Origin: Acidimicrobiia bacterium
Lineage (GTDB): Bacteria > Actinomycetota > Acidimicrobiia > IMCC26256 > JAENVU01
NCBI GenBank assembly: GCA_016650415.1
Contig: JAENVU010000260.1
Coordinates: forward strand, 1 to 5,923
Direction: 5' to 3'
Length of the DNA stretch: 5,923 nt
The position numbers and the translations under genes are program-made. Positions 1 to 5,742 of the stretch are shown in pieces. The notes below the pieces were generated by a model that searched no databases, was not told the origin of the DNA, and worked only from the letters and a program-made list of their open reading frames with translations. Position 1 is the stretch's first letter, and each line of letters begins with the position of its first letter.

Positions 1-360
1 GAAGGAACCGAGCAGGTTGACCTTGATGACGAACTCGAACTGCGACTGCGGCATCGGATCGTTGTTGCGATCCACGGTGCGACCCGCGCTGCCGAGCCCG
101 GCCGAGTTCACCAGGGCGCGCAACGGACCCATCTCCGAGGCCGCGGCCACCGCGGCCAAGCCGTCTTCCTCGGAGGAGACATCGCAGTGCACGAAGAGCC
201 CGCCGAGTTCCTTGGCCAGCGCGGTTCCGCCGTCGTCGTTGAGGTCCGCGATCACCACTCGCGCCCCGAGGGCCGCGAGTTGCCGAGCCGAGGCTTCACC
301 GATTCCCGACGCGCCGCCGGTGACGACCGCCGACGCCCCATTCAGATCCAACCGTGCCAT
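1..360 (-). CDS. Short-chain dehydrogenase/reductase (3-hydroxyacyl-CoA dehydrogenase-like), N-terminal part
   Basis: This is the first 120 residues of a classical SDR; the rest lies beyond the window edge. Visible are the Rossmann glycine motif TGGASGIG (residues 14-21), an acidic residue after strand 2 (IADL, D39) that favours NAD over NADP, CDV at 59-61, the NSAG motif (85-88) and the VNLLG helix-4 asparagine (N115). The catalytic Ser and YxxxK lie outside the window, so activity cannot be confirmed. The segment after NSAG, with a long loop ending in QFEFVIKVNLLGSF, resembles the HSD17B10 type that oxidises 3-hydroxyacyl-CoA; that closer assignment is inference. Its ATG shares one base with the thiolase stop (TGATG), so translation is probably coupled. 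A GAGAGG at 372-377 lies 11 nt upstream, inside the thiolase gene. A hydroxyacyl-CoA dehydrogenase would supply the 3-ketoacyl-CoA that the thiolase cleaves. Confidence 0.9.
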   Translation of the reverse strand, partial: MARLDLNGASAVVTGGASGIGEASARQLAALGARVVIADLNDDGGTALAKELGGLFVHCDVSSEEDGLAAVAAASEMGPLRALVNSAGLGSAGRTVDRNNDPMPQSQFEFVIKVNLLGSF

Positions 361-1529
361 CAGGCTTCAATCCTCTCGATGATCGTGGCGTTGGCCATGC
401 CGCCGCCTTCACACATGACTTGCATTCCGTACCGACCACCGGTGCGCTCGAGTTCGTTGAGCAGCGTGGCCATCAACTTCGTGCCAGAACTGCCCAGCGG
501 GTGACCCAAGGCGATCGCGCCGCCGTTCACGTTCACCTTGTTCATGTCGGCGCCGGTCTCCTTGGCCCACGCCAGCACGACGGAGGCGAAGGCCTCGTTG
601 ACCTCGAACACGTCGATGTCGTCGATGGTGAGACCGCTCTTCTCGAGGATCTTGGCGGTGGCCGGGATCGGACCCTTGAGCATGGTCACCGGGTCGGTGC
701 CCGAGACCGCGAACGAGTGGAACCGAGCCCGGGGCTTCATGCCGAGTTCCGCGGCCTTCTCCGCACTCATGATGAGCACGGCCGAGGCACCGTCACAGAT
801 CTGCGACGAGTTCCCCGCGGTGATCGTGCCGTCTTCCTTGAACGCCGGCTTCAGCGTCGCCAGCTTCTCCGGCGTGGTGCCCTCGCGGATACCTTCGTCG
901 GTCGAGTGCAGTTCCGTGCCCTCGCCGAGATCGACCGGTACGGGGACGATCTCGTTCTCGAACCGACCTTCGCTCGTCGCCACGAACGCGCGGCGCTGGC
1001 TCTCGGCACCGAAGGCGTCCATGTCCTCACGGGTGATGCCGTACTCGGCGGCGATCATGTCGGCACCGATCCCCTGCGGGGGAAGACCACTCTCCGAGTA
1101 GCGCTCCATCTGCGCGGGCGGGAACGGGAAGCCCATGCCCTGGACGACCGAGGAGCCCATCGGAGTACGGGTCATGACCTCGACGCCGGCCGCGACCACC
1201 ACGTCGTAGGCACCGGCCATGACGCCCTGCGCGCCGAAGTGCATCGACTGCTGGCTCGAACCGCACTGACGGTCGACCGTGGTCGACGGGACGGACTCGG
1301 GCCACCCCGCGGCGAGGACTGCATTCCGGCCGATGTTGAGCGACTGCTCGCCGACCTGCATCACACACCCCATGATCACGTCGTCGACCACCGCCGGGTC
1401 GAGATCGTTGCGCTCGGCCAGTGCGTTCAGCACGTGGGCGGCCAGCGCGGCCGGGTGCCAGTCCTTGAGCTTGCCGTTGCGCTTCCCTCCGGGTGTGCGT
1501 ATGGCATCGACGATCACAGCGTCAGTCAT
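360..1529 (-). CDS. Acetyl-CoA acetyltransferase (thiolase family)
   Basis: This 389-residue protein has the normal thiolase length and all catalytic landmarks. They are the nucleophilic Cys89 in RQCGSSQQ, NEAFA at 311-315, His343 in GHPLGSSG and the second catalytic Cys373 in CEGGGMAN. Thiolases cleave 3-ketoacyl-CoA with CoA to give acetyl-CoA and a shortened acyl-CoA, or condense two acyl-CoAs in reverse. The N-terminal VDAIRTPGGKRNGKL and the sequence around Cys89 resemble FadA/acetyl-CoA acetyltransferases of actinobacterial lipid and sterol catabolism; the exact substrate cannot be read from the sequence. The ATG is supported by an AGGAG eight nt upstream. It lies 51 bases after a MarR regulator and overlaps the downstream SDR by one base, so these form an operon in the order regulator, thiolase, dehydrogenase. 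It is probably a cytoplasmic enzyme. No damage is seen. Confidence 0.96.
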   Translation of the reverse strand: MTDAVIVDAIRTPGGKRNGKLKDWHPAALAAHVLNALAERNDLDPAVVDDVIMGCVMQVGEQSLNIGRNAVLAAGWPESVPSTTVDRQCGSSQQSMHFGAQGVMAGAYDVVVAAGVEVMTRTPMGSSVVQGMGFPFPPAQMERYSESGLPPQGIGADMIAAEYGITREDMDAFGAESQRRAFVATSEGRFENEIVPVPVDLGEGTELHSTDEGIREGTTPEKLATLKPAFKEDGTITAGNSSQICDGASAVLIMSAEKAAELGMKPRARFHSFAVSGTDPVTMLKGPIPATAKILEKSGLTIDDIDVFEVNEAFASVVLAWAKETGADMNKVNVNGGAIALGHPLGSSGTKLMATLLNELERTGGRYGMQVMCEGGGMANATIIERIEA

Positions 1530-1537
1530 TCGGGGTT

Positions 1538-1542
1538 CTCCT
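1538..1542 (-). promoter_or_regulatory. Ribosome binding site of the thiolase gene
   Basis: AGGAG on the minus strand lies 8 nt before the ATG at 1529. It is the clearest Shine-Dalgarno on this strand and fixes the thiolase start. Confidence 0.8.
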
Positions 1543-1580
1543 GGTTGTCGAGTTGGAACAGGGGCGGAACGTGGATCGAG

Positions 1581-2060
1581 TCACGAGGCACCGGGTTGGT
1601 ACCCGCTCGCGAGTTTGAGGTTGGTCTGGAGTTGTTGCAGAACCGCGGTGAGCGCCTGCCGGTCGGCGCGGCTGATGCCGGCGCGCAGTTCCGTGCGCAG
1701 CGTCGTGTCGATCGCGGTGACCCGCTCGATGAGCGCGCGGCCGGCATCGGTGACCTGAATCTGCCAGACCCGACGGTCGGCCGGATCCGGGTGTCGGTCG
1801 ACCAGGCCGCGAGTCTGCAGCCGGTCGATGGTCACGCCGGTCGCCGCCCGACCTTGGCCCAAGTGGTCGGCGATCTTGGTCTGGGTGACGGGCCCGAAAT
1901 CGGCGACGTACACGAGCACGATCGCCTGGGTGAGGTTCAGATCGAGTTCGGCAAACCGCTGGTCGTACGCGTCGCGCAGCAAACGAGCAGTCGTGATGAG
2001 CGTCGCTTCGACCCGCTGCCACGGCGGCGCATCCAACTCGGGCGCGGGGCGGGTCGTCAT
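1581..2060 (-). CDS. MarR-family transcriptional regulator
   Basis: This 159-residue protein has the MarR winged-helix layout. Helices at about 14-40 are followed by the helix-turn-helix (LTQAIVLVYVADFGPVTQ, then TKIADHLGQGRAATGVTIDRL, about 43-81). The wing carries the family hallmark DPADRR (92-97), and the C-terminal dimerisation helices run from about 105 to 150. MarR proteins bind palindromic DNA as dimers and usually release it when a small ligand binds. The frame stays open to an ATG at 2141, but I chose the ATG at 2060. The upstream 27 codons lack family features and would overlap the candidate promoter. A GGAACCGGGG run precedes this start, but it is not a textbook Shine-Dalgarno. 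The gene lies 51 bases upstream of the thiolase on the same strand, so it probably controls itself and the thiolase/SDR pair in response to an acyl-CoA or aromatic ligand (inference). Confidence 0.92.
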   Translation of the reverse strand: MTTRPAPELDAPPWQRVEATLITTARLLRDAYDQRFAELDLNLTQAIVLVYVADFGPVTQTKIADHLGQGRAATGVTIDRLQTRGLVDRHPDPADRRVWQIQVTDAGRALIERVTAIDTTLRTELRAGISRADRQALTAVLQQLQTNLKLASGYQPGAS

Positions 2061-2103
2061 CGCCCCGGTTCCACGGGAAGGAGTTGTACACCGACAGACT
2101 GCA

Positions 2104-2115
2104 TGTACCCATACA
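2104..2115. promoter_or_regulatory. Candidate operator TGTA-N4-TACA
   Basis: TGTACCCATACA is a perfect inverted repeat (TGTA, 4-nt spacer, TACA) overlapping the putative -10 and start site upstream of the MarR gene. That is a usual position for an autorepressing MarR operator. The arms are only 4 bp, so chance is possible. Confidence 0.3.
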
Positions 2116-2141
2116 ATATGTCCCGGCACAGATCTGCGCAA
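2113..2141 (-). promoter_or_regulatory. Candidate promoter of the MarR-thiolase-SDR operon
   Basis: On the minus strand, TTGCGC (2141-2136) and TATTGT (2118-2113) are separated by 17 nt. They resemble a sigma-70-type -35 and -10, with about 3/6 and 4/6 matches. Transcription would start near 2106, about 45 nt before the regulator's ATG. The A/T-rich patch stands out in a GC-rich region. The elements are imperfect, so this is a prediction. Confidence 0.45.
2126..2139. promoter_or_regulatory. Candidate operator, 14-bp imperfect palindrome
   Basis: GCACAGATCTGCGC has a perfect 8-bp core CAGATCTG and a single mismatched pair in its outer arms. It covers the start of the putative spacer and most of the -35 of the regulator promoter. 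Its size and place suit a MarR dimer site, but no binding evidence exists. Confidence 0.35.
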
Positions 2142-2169
2142 GACGGCAAGGAGCGGGTGCGGGCGCCCG

Positions 2170-2700
2170 TCAGTCGGCGCCGATGGCGGTGCGGAGCTCG
2201 GTCACGCTCGGGTAATCCCCGACGCCGTCGGAACGATGGATCCAACGAACCCGGCGCGCGGGGTCGAGCAGCACGACCCCCGACAACCGCCGCCAGTCAC
2301 CGGTGATCCGACCTTGCCGACCACCGCGTCGGAATGCCGCGACGTACCGGCGAATCGTGGTCGGCCGCAACCATTCGCCCCAACCGACCCGGCCGATGTC
2401 GAGCGCGCGGTAGAGCGCCGCCTCCGGATCGACGAGACATTCGAAGGGCATTCCCTCGTCCATCAGCCGCTCGGCCTGCCACCCCGCGCCGGTCGCGACC
2501 ACGATGACGTCGACCTCCGCCGCTTCGAAGAGTTCCTGCGCCTCCCGCAACTGCGAGAGGAAGTCCAGACACGGGATTCATCCGTAGTAGCGGATCGCGA
2601 CCACCAACAACATTCGGTGGAGAAACGCACCCAGTTCGACCGGCTCTCCCGTCGCCCGCTCGATCCCCACTGCGGGGAGCACATCGCCGACGTCAGCCAT
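2170..2700 (-). CDS. Selenocysteine-containing AhpC/TSA-like redoxin (UxxC; SelU/PRXL2-type), in-frame TGA read as Sec
   Basis: From the ATG at 2700 the frame runs 40 codons, meets TGA at 2580-2578, then continues 135 codons to a TGA at 2172-2170: 176 residues with Sec at 41. The first part (GDVLPAVGIERATGEPVELGAFL) is a typical redoxin N-terminus and leads through strand LLVVAIRYYG straight into U-I-P-C (41-44) and helix LDFLSQLREAQELF. Later come VDVIVVAT (63-70), DPEAALYRAL (91-100), ITGDWRRLSGVVLLDP (132-147) and HRSDGVGDYPS (155-165). All of these are family-like, so both halves belong to one protein. Relatives carry CxxC or UxxC here, with the first residue as the redox centre. It has no signal peptide, so it is probably a cytosolic thiol/selenol oxidoreductase; the substrate is unknown. 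No Shine-Dalgarno is evident. A nonsense mutation or sequencing error of a Cys codon is the alternative, but a SECIS-like hairpin follows. Confidence 0.85.
2541..2560 (-). promoter_or_regulatory. Bacterial SECIS-like hairpin for UGA recoding
   Basis: In the mRNA, CCUCUCGC and GCGGGAGG form an 8-bp stem (seven Watson-Crick pairs and one U-G) closed by the loop AGUU (2552-2549). The loop starts 26 nt after the UGA, with G as its second base followed by U. Known bacterial SECIS elements lie in the coding region just after the UGA, have a short stem with a small loop, and carry a GU in the loop that SelB recognises (E. coli fdhF is the model). As I recall, the accepted UGA-to-loop distance is roughly 16-37 nt. 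The hairpin lies within codons 47-54 and so must also encode protein. Confidence 0.78.
2578..2580 (-). other. Recoded UGA codon, predicted selenocysteine 41
   Basis: TGA in frame between Tyr-Tyr-Gly and Ile-Pro-Cys. It occupies the first position of the CxxC/UxxC redox motif of the redoxin family. Both flanks translate to conserved family sequence without any frameshift. Confidence 0.82.
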
Positions 2701-2777
2701 CAGGCGACAGTAGAGGACCTTCGCCTCTCCCCGAACCCGGGCACCCGGAATACGCTCCTCACTACTTCGGAGGTTTT
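2701..2777. promoter_or_regulatory. Divergent intergenic region between the selenoprotein and the multicopper oxidase
   Basis: These 77 bases must hold both divergent promoters, unless transcription enters from a neighbouring gene. On the minus strand TACTGT (2712-2707) ends 6 nt before the redoxin ATG, which would suit a leaderless transcript. On the plus strand TACGCT (2751-2756) could be the -10 of the oxidase gene, with a start near 2763. No convincing -35 was found for either. No clear copper-regulator palindrome was recognised. Confidence 0.35.
2769..2773 (+). promoter_or_regulatory. Ribosome binding site of the multicopper oxidase gene
   Basis: GGAGG followed by TTTT and the GTG start at 2778. 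The 4-nt spacing is short but the match is strong, and it supports GTG as the start. Confidence 0.7.
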
Positions 2778-4295
2778 GTGATCACCCCCCACGATCGCCG
2801 GTTCACGCCAACCCGTCGCGACTTTCTCGGCGCGGTCGCGGGCGGAGCCGTCCTGGTCGGGTTGAGCGCGTGTGGCAGCGAGACCTCGAGCCCCGCACTG
2901 CCCGCGTCGGGCGATGATTTCAGCGCGCCGCGGGAACGCCGAAGCCGCAATGGCGTGCTCGACGTCACACTCGTGGCCGAAGGACGAACAGTGCGCTTCG
3001 GAACCGGGCGGCGATACGCCTACACCTACAACGGCACGACCCCGGGGCCGACCCTCCGACTCCGGCCCGGCGACACGCTCCGGATCACGCTGGTGAACCA
3101 CCTGTCCGAGACCACGAACCTCCACACGCACGGCCTGCACGTGTCACCGTCGGGATCGGCCGACAACATCTTCGTGATGGTCCCGCCCGGAGGAACCCAC
3201 CGGTACGAGTACCGGATTCCCGACGACCACCCGAGCGGCCTGTTCTGGTATCACCCCCACCACCACGGATCTGTCGCGCCGCAGGTCTTCGGCGGTCTCG
3301 CGGGCGCGATCATCATCGACGACGCCATCGACGATCTTCCCGCAATCGCATCGTCACGCGAACGGGTCATGGTCCTCGCCGATCCCGCGATCGGAACGTC
3401 GGCCGACGCATTCGGCGCGTCGATGATGGAGCGCATGCAAGGACGCGAAGGCGACGTGGCCCTCGTGAACGGCGTCGTTGCCCCGACGATCCGCGCCGTC
3501 GCCGGATCGATCGAGCGGTGGCGTCTGGTCAACGCCAGTGCGTCGCGGTTCTACCGGCTCGCACTCACGGGAGCTGCGATGCACCAGATCGCGACCGACG
3601 CCGGACGACTCGCCCGACCGGTCGCGGTGGACGAGGTGCTCCTCGCACCGGGCGAACGGGTTGAACTGCTCCTCGCTCCCACGCGCGCGGGTCGGTATGC
3701 CTTCCGATCCCTGCCCTACGACCGCGGCACTCCCATGATGGGCGGCGGCGGCATGGGGGGAGGAACGGGCGGCAGCTCGGGCGCGAGCGACACCATCACC
3801 CTCGCGACTCTCGTGGCGCGCGACAGCAGCCAGGCGGCTTCGCTGCCCACCCGTCTCGCCGACCTGCGGTCGCTCACGTCCTCGACGGTCGACCGTGAAC
3901 GCGACCTCACGCTCGCCATGGGCATGGGCGGCGGGGGTATGGGTGGGGGCGGAATGGGTGGCGGCGGAATGGACGGCCAGGCCACGATCAACGGCGACTC
4001 CTTCGATCCGAATCGCACGGATGTCGCCACGAGGTTGGGCGATGTGGAGGAGTGGACCATCCGCAACGCCTCCGCCATGGACCACCCGTTCCACCTCCAC
4101 GTCTGGCCGTTCCTGGTGATCGACGACGGCAACGGTCACGCCCCGCCCGGATGGAAAGACACCGTGAACGTGCCGGCCAACTCATCGGTGCGGATTCGAC
4201 TGGCATTCCTGGATATTCCCGGGCGCACGGTGTTCCATTGCCACATCCTCGACCACGAGGACCTCGGGATGATGGGCGTCATCGACGTGACCTGA
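2778..4295 (+). CDS. Multicopper oxidase, Tat-exported lipoprotein
   Basis: This is a complete 505-residue three-domain multicopper oxidase. All copper motifs are present: HTH (116-118), WYHPH (157-161), HPFHLH (436-441) and HCHILDHEDLGMM (487-499), the last holding the type 1 Cys488 with an axial Met498. Such enzymes oxidise a substrate at the type 1 copper and reduce O2 to water at the trinuclear centre. The N-terminus has a twin-arginine motif (TRRDFLG, 12-18) and a hydrophobic stretch ending in a lipobox LSAC (Cys32), so a folded, membrane-anchored extracytoplasmic enzyme is predicted. Met/Gly-rich stretches at 320-329 and 381-399 recall the Met-rich segments of cuprous oxidases such as CueO and suggest Cu(I) binding (inference). 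Laccase-like or metal oxidation remains possible. The start is GTG with GGAGG upstream. A cupredoxin lipoprotein follows two genes on, which may be its electron partner. Confidence 0.94.
   Translation: MITPHDRRFTPTRRDFLGAVAGGAVLVGLSACGSETSSPALPASGDDFSAPRERRSRNGVLDVTLVAEGRTVRFGTGRRYAYTYNGTTPGPTLRLRPGDTLRITLVNHLSETTNLHTHGLHVSPSGSADNIFVMVPPGGTHRYEYRIPDDHPSGLFWYHPHHHGSVAPQVFGGLAGAIIIDDAIDDLPAIASSRERVMVLADPAIGTSADAFGASMMERMQGREGDVALVNGVVAPTIRAVAGSIERWRLVNASASRFYRLALTGAAMHQIATDAGRLARPVAVDEVLLAPGERVELLLAPTRAGRYAFRSLPYDRGTPMMGGGGMGGGTGGSSGASDTITLATLVARDSSQAASLPTRLADLRSLTSSTVDRERDLTLAMGMGGGGMGGGGMGGGGMDGQATINGDSFDPNRTDVATRLGDVEEWTIRNASAMDHPFHLHVWPFLVIDDGNGHAPPGWKDTVNVPANSSVRIRLAFLDIPGRTVFHCHILDHEDLGMMGVIDVT
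3735..3764 (+). repeat. Met/Gly-rich segment in the oxidase, first copy
   Basis: Codes MMGGGGMGGG (residues 320-329) at the end of the second cupredoxin domain. It is low complexity, with ATG and GGN codons, and is a candidate Cu(I)-binding loop. Confidence 0.7.
3918..3971 (+). repeat. GGGGM pentapeptide repeat in the oxidase
   Basis: Coding tandem repeat: M-G followed by three GGGG-M type units (residues 381-398), in 15-nt units of four GGN codons and one ATG. The glycine codons differ between units, so selection acts on the protein more than on recent DNA slippage. It lies in the linker before the third cupredoxin domain, where cuprous oxidases can carry Met-rich inserts. Confidence 0.75.
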
Positions 4296-4373
4296 CGAGC
4301 CGCTCCCGGGACCGGGACCGCGGCGTCTCCGCCGGGCAGTACCATCCCGCCCCTACTCGGACACCTTGTTGGG

Positions 4374-4378
4374 GGAGG
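4374..4378 (+). promoter_or_regulatory. Ribosome binding site of the SurE lipoprotein gene
   Basis: GGAGG followed by AACC and the GTG at 4383. It has the same 4-nt spacing as the oxidase gene and decides for this GTG over the in-frame ATG at 4407. Confidence 0.7.
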
Positions 4379-4382
4379 AACC

Positions 4383-5657
4383 GTGCGGTCCGTTCGACTC
4401 GTCGCGATGGCGACGGCGTTGCTGCTCGTCGCGAGTGGTTGTCAGATGCTCCAGAGTGCACAGCGGTATGCCGCGGCGCCCGGAACTGTTCCCAAGCCGT
4501 TTTGGTGTGCGCCTTCCGCCGGGACCGCACTCACCCCGGCCGACTGCACGAGCCTGTCCGCGCAGCTCGACCTCGCGGCCCTCGCCGCGAACCGGCATCA
4601 CACCGCGGGGGACGCGCTCGGCGACGGCGCGATCGGTACGCCCTACGTGCCGGGTGTGGGTGCCGCGTTCCGCTTCCGCGCTGCGACACCGACCTTCGAC
4701 GCAGCACGGCCCGACACTCTCCTGTACGACAGCACGAACAACGGCGCGCAGATCGCCGGCATCGAATGGAACATCACCGGCCAGCACGCGCCCGCCGGAT
4801 TCACCGGCCCGAACGACCTGTGGACTGCGGTCACCGGCGGCTGGCGTCTCCGGGCGTGGATCCTCCGGCCGTTCCAGCACGAACCGAACGTGTTCAACGC
4901 GACCCACCCGTGCCTCACCGGACTCGGCGCGGTCTACGACGTCACCGCGTCCTGCTACACGAACACCCACCTCAACCCGTTGCGTGTCCTCGTCTCGAAC
5001 GACGACGGAGTCGACGCTCCCGGAATCGACGCCGCCGTCGAGGTCCTGCGCAAGCTCCCGAACGTTTCGGTCTCGGTGGTTGCCCCGGCAACGAACCAGA
5101 GCGGCTCCGGTGGCAACACGTCACCCGACCCGCTCGTCGCCAACCCATCGCAGACCGCGAGCGGTTACCCCGCGACTGCGGTCCAGGGTTTCCCGGCCGA
5201 CGCCGTGCGGTACGCGCTCCAGGTCCAGCACCTGAACCCGGATCTCATCGTCTCCGGCATCAACAACGGTCAGAACCTGGGGCCCATCACCGGCATCTCC
5301 GGCACCCTCGGCGCGGCCCGCGTCGGCGGACGGGCCGAGATCCCGTCCGTCGCATTGTCACAAGGACTCGGATCACCACCGGACTTCCCGAGCGGGGCAT
5401 TCGTCCTGGTCGCCTGGGTCAACGATTTTCTGCTCGGCCGCGTCGGCCCCCAACGATTCCAATCCGTCGTCAACATCAACATCCCGACCTGCACGGCCGG
5501 TGCCATACGCGGCTCGCGTTTCCTTCCGCTCGCGACCGACACCACCTCCGGGAATCCGGTCGGGAATGCGGATTGCACCTCGACCGTGACCAACACCGTC
5601 GACGACATCGCCGGGTTCCTCAACGGTTTCGTGACGATCTCCAGCATCGGGACCTGA
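4383..5657 (+). CDS. Lipoprotein with N-terminal unknown domain and C-terminal SurE-like 5'/3'-nucleotidase domain
   Basis: The 424-residue protein starts with a lipoprotein signal (MATALLLVASGC, Cys20). Residues about 40-195 form a domain I cannot name with certainty. Stretches such as LLYDSTNNGAQIAGIEWNI and LRAWILRPFQHEPNVFN, with four cysteines (42, 55, 177, 191), resemble an uncharacterised actinobacterial secreted-protein family (from memory). Residues 201-424 match SurE: SNDDGVDAPGI with metal ligands Asp207/Asp208, NQSGSG (Ser240), FPADAVRYAL, SGINNGQNLG (Asn293) and SGTLGAARVG. SurE proteins are metal-dependent phosphatases acting on nucleoside monophosphates and polyphosphate, and are usually cytoplasmic and about 250 residues. 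Here the domain looks catalytically complete but is predicted outside the membrane, perhaps releasing phosphate from nucleotides (inference). The gene lies 87 bases after the oxidase on the same strand and has its own RBS; co-transcription is possible. Confidence 0.88.
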   Translation: MRSVRLVAMATALLLVASGCQMLQSAQRYAAAPGTVPKPFWCAPSAGTALTPADCTSLSAQLDLAALAANRHHTAGDALGDGAIGTPYVPGVGAAFRFRAATPTFDAARPDTLLYDSTNNGAQIAGIEWNITGQHAPAGFTGPNDLWTAVTGGWRLRAWILRPFQHEPNVFNATHPCLTGLGAVYDVTASCYTNTHLNPLRVLVSNDDGVDAPGIDAAVEVLRKLPNVSVSVVAPATNQSGSGGNTSPDPLVANPSQTASGYPATAVQGFPADAVRYALQVQHLNPDLIVSGINNGQNLGPITGISGTLGAARVGGRAEIPSVALSQGLGSPPDFPSGAFVLVAWVNDFLLGRVGPQRFQSVVNINIPTCTAGAIRGSRFLPLATDTTSGNPVGNADCTSTVTNTVDDIAGFLNGFVTISSIGT

Positions 5658-5730
5658 CCCGGACTCGTCCCCACCTGGCCACGAAGGACCCGCGGGGATT
5701 CACGACTTCGGTTTCGCCAACCCGCATCGC

Positions 5731-5736
5731 TACGCT
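5731..5736 (+). promoter_or_regulatory. Candidate -10 for a leaderless cupredoxin transcript
   Basis: TACGCT ends 6 nt before the ATG at 5743, and no Shine-Dalgarno is visible there. The 8-mer TACGCTCC also occurs at 2751-2758 upstream of the oxidase gene. No clear -35 was found, so support is weak. Confidence 0.3.
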
Positions 5737-5742
5737 CCGCGG

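Noticed and set aside
2061..2141. N-terminal extension of the MarR protein to the ATG at 2141
   Set aside because: The added 27 residues do not look like MarR sequence, and they would cover the A/T-rich promoter-like region.
354..2306. Long open frame on the plus strand (650 codons)
   Set aside because: It lies antisense to the thiolase and MarR genes, which have full family motifs. Its Arg/His/Gly-rich composition is typical of the shadow frame of a GC-rich gene.
2170..2700. Redoxin as a pseudogene with a nonsense mutation
   Set aside because: There is no other lesion. The TGA falls exactly on the redox-active position and a SECIS-like hairpin follows at the right distance. It remains the main alternative until Sec machinery is found in the genome.
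2700..3140. Minus-strand open frame over the start of the oxidase gene
   Set aside because: It is antisense to the Tat signal and first copper motif of the oxidase and shows no protein family features.
4321..4334. Hairpin CGGCG-TCTC-CGCCG after the oxidase gene as a terminator
   Set aside because: The stem is only 5 bp and no T-run follows. Such short GC inverted repeats are expected by chance in this composition.
5669..5698. Inverted repeat TCCCC...GGGGA after the SurE gene as a terminator
   Set aside because: The 5-bp arms are separated by 20 nt with no T-run, which is too weak to call.
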